From contig NZ_PHSN01000006.1 in NCBI RefSeq assembly GCF_002871005.1, forward strand, positions 300,745 through 364,744: a stretch of 64,000 nt of DNA, read 5' to 3'. The DNA is from Acidimangrovimonas sediminis (GTDB lineage: Bacteria > Pseudomonadota > Alphaproteobacteria > Rhodobacterales > Rhodobacteraceae). This document shows positions 63,946 through 64,000 of this stretch, one piece after another; within the stretch, counting starts at the first letter, position 1; every line of letters begins with the position of its first letter. The notes under the pieces were generated by a model. The model was not told the origin of the DNA and made no database searches. It was given only the letters and a program-made list of their open reading frames with translations. Both the position numbers and the translations under genes were made by a program.

Positions 63946-64000
63946 ATGGCTAAGGCAAAGTTTGAACGGACGAAACCGCACGTCAACATCGGCACGATCG
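63946..64000 (+). CDS. tuf: Elongation factor Tu, 5' end only
   Basis: The last 55 bases encode MAKAKFERTKPHVNIGTI, the universal EF-Tu N-terminus, and run off the window. EF-Tu delivers aminoacyl-tRNA to the ribosome. The upstream 194 bases (63752-63945) show a weak TTGATT (63860-63865) with TAAGTG at 17-base spacing; no clear Shine-Dalgarno is seen. No tRNA is visible in that gap. Confidence 0.95.
   Translation, partial: MAKAKFERTKPHVNIGTI

Overview
The window is GC-rich, densely packed alphaproteobacterial chromosome, most likely from the Rhodobacteraceae (Rhodobacter/Rhodovulum type). Evidence includes a chvI-chvG-hprK-rapZ-PTS operon divergent from ATP-type pckA, the etfBA/PduO/HIG1 cluster, mlaA-mlaC, glnK-amtB, a DUF1127 protein, a DUF6473-like protein, and a tuf gene entering the right edge. 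I see no phage, integrase, transposase, CRISPR, rRNA or tRNA gene. Most genes are chromosomal housekeeping or metabolic, joined in operons by ATGA-type overlaps.

Layout. 1-2.5 kb: end of cydA, then a cydB with an unusual N-terminal extension. 2.6-8.0 kb (minus): chvI, chvG, hprK, rapZ, EIIA-Man, HPr and an acyltransferase, divergent from pckA (8.4-10 kb). 10.2-12.1 kb: 3-hydroxybutyryl-CoA dehydrogenase and a DUF6473-like gene. 12.4-15.7 kb: rfbCBDA for dTDP-L-rhamnose. 15.9-28.4 kb is the most accessory-looking part. It holds a MarR-like regulator, a TRAP transporter divergent from a full-length 5-oxoprolinase, a DUF1127 gene, and a LysR regulator followed by an amino-acid ABC importer and an unassigned fumarase-superfamily lyase. 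28.5-31.1 kb: etfBA, a PduO-type adenosyltransferase and a HIG1 protein. 31.3-37 kb: AEC transporter, SDR, bfd-bfr, parC and a glycine-zipper lipoprotein. 37-44.3 kb: HAD phosphatase, rsmD, ferredoxin reductase, peroxiredoxin, MscS, pterin dehydratase, a FemAB-like GNAT, a phosphodiesterase and RidA. 44.5-47.7 kb: a type I secretion ABC exporter and its adaptor. 47.9-51.8 kb: mlaA-mlaC and a class A PBP. 52.1-53.8 kb: glnK-amtB. 53.9-57.4 kb: a PheC-like periplasmic protein, aromatic/aspartate aminotransferase, sseA and smpB. 57.5-63.8 kb: a small K+ channel, dapA, a lytic transglycosylase, a P450 and a lipoprotein. tuf begins at 63946.

The less ordinary signals are five. (1) A five-copy dispersed hairpin-plus-tail element always lies just downstream of a gene in sense orientation and probably acts as a terminator family. 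(2) The divergent TRAP/5-oxoprolinase locus has a perfect 15-bp palindrome between its halves, suggesting a regulated pyroglutamate uptake and hydrolysis unit. (3) The LysR-ABC-lyase unit has a textbook T-N11-A dyad over the lysR stop codon and a lyase whose usual Thr-His motif reads Thr-Asn. (4) CydB carries a signal-like extension. (5) A PheC-like dehydratase/binding protein lies beside an aminotransferase gene. No calculation or database search was possible, so family calls rest on motifs, length and context.
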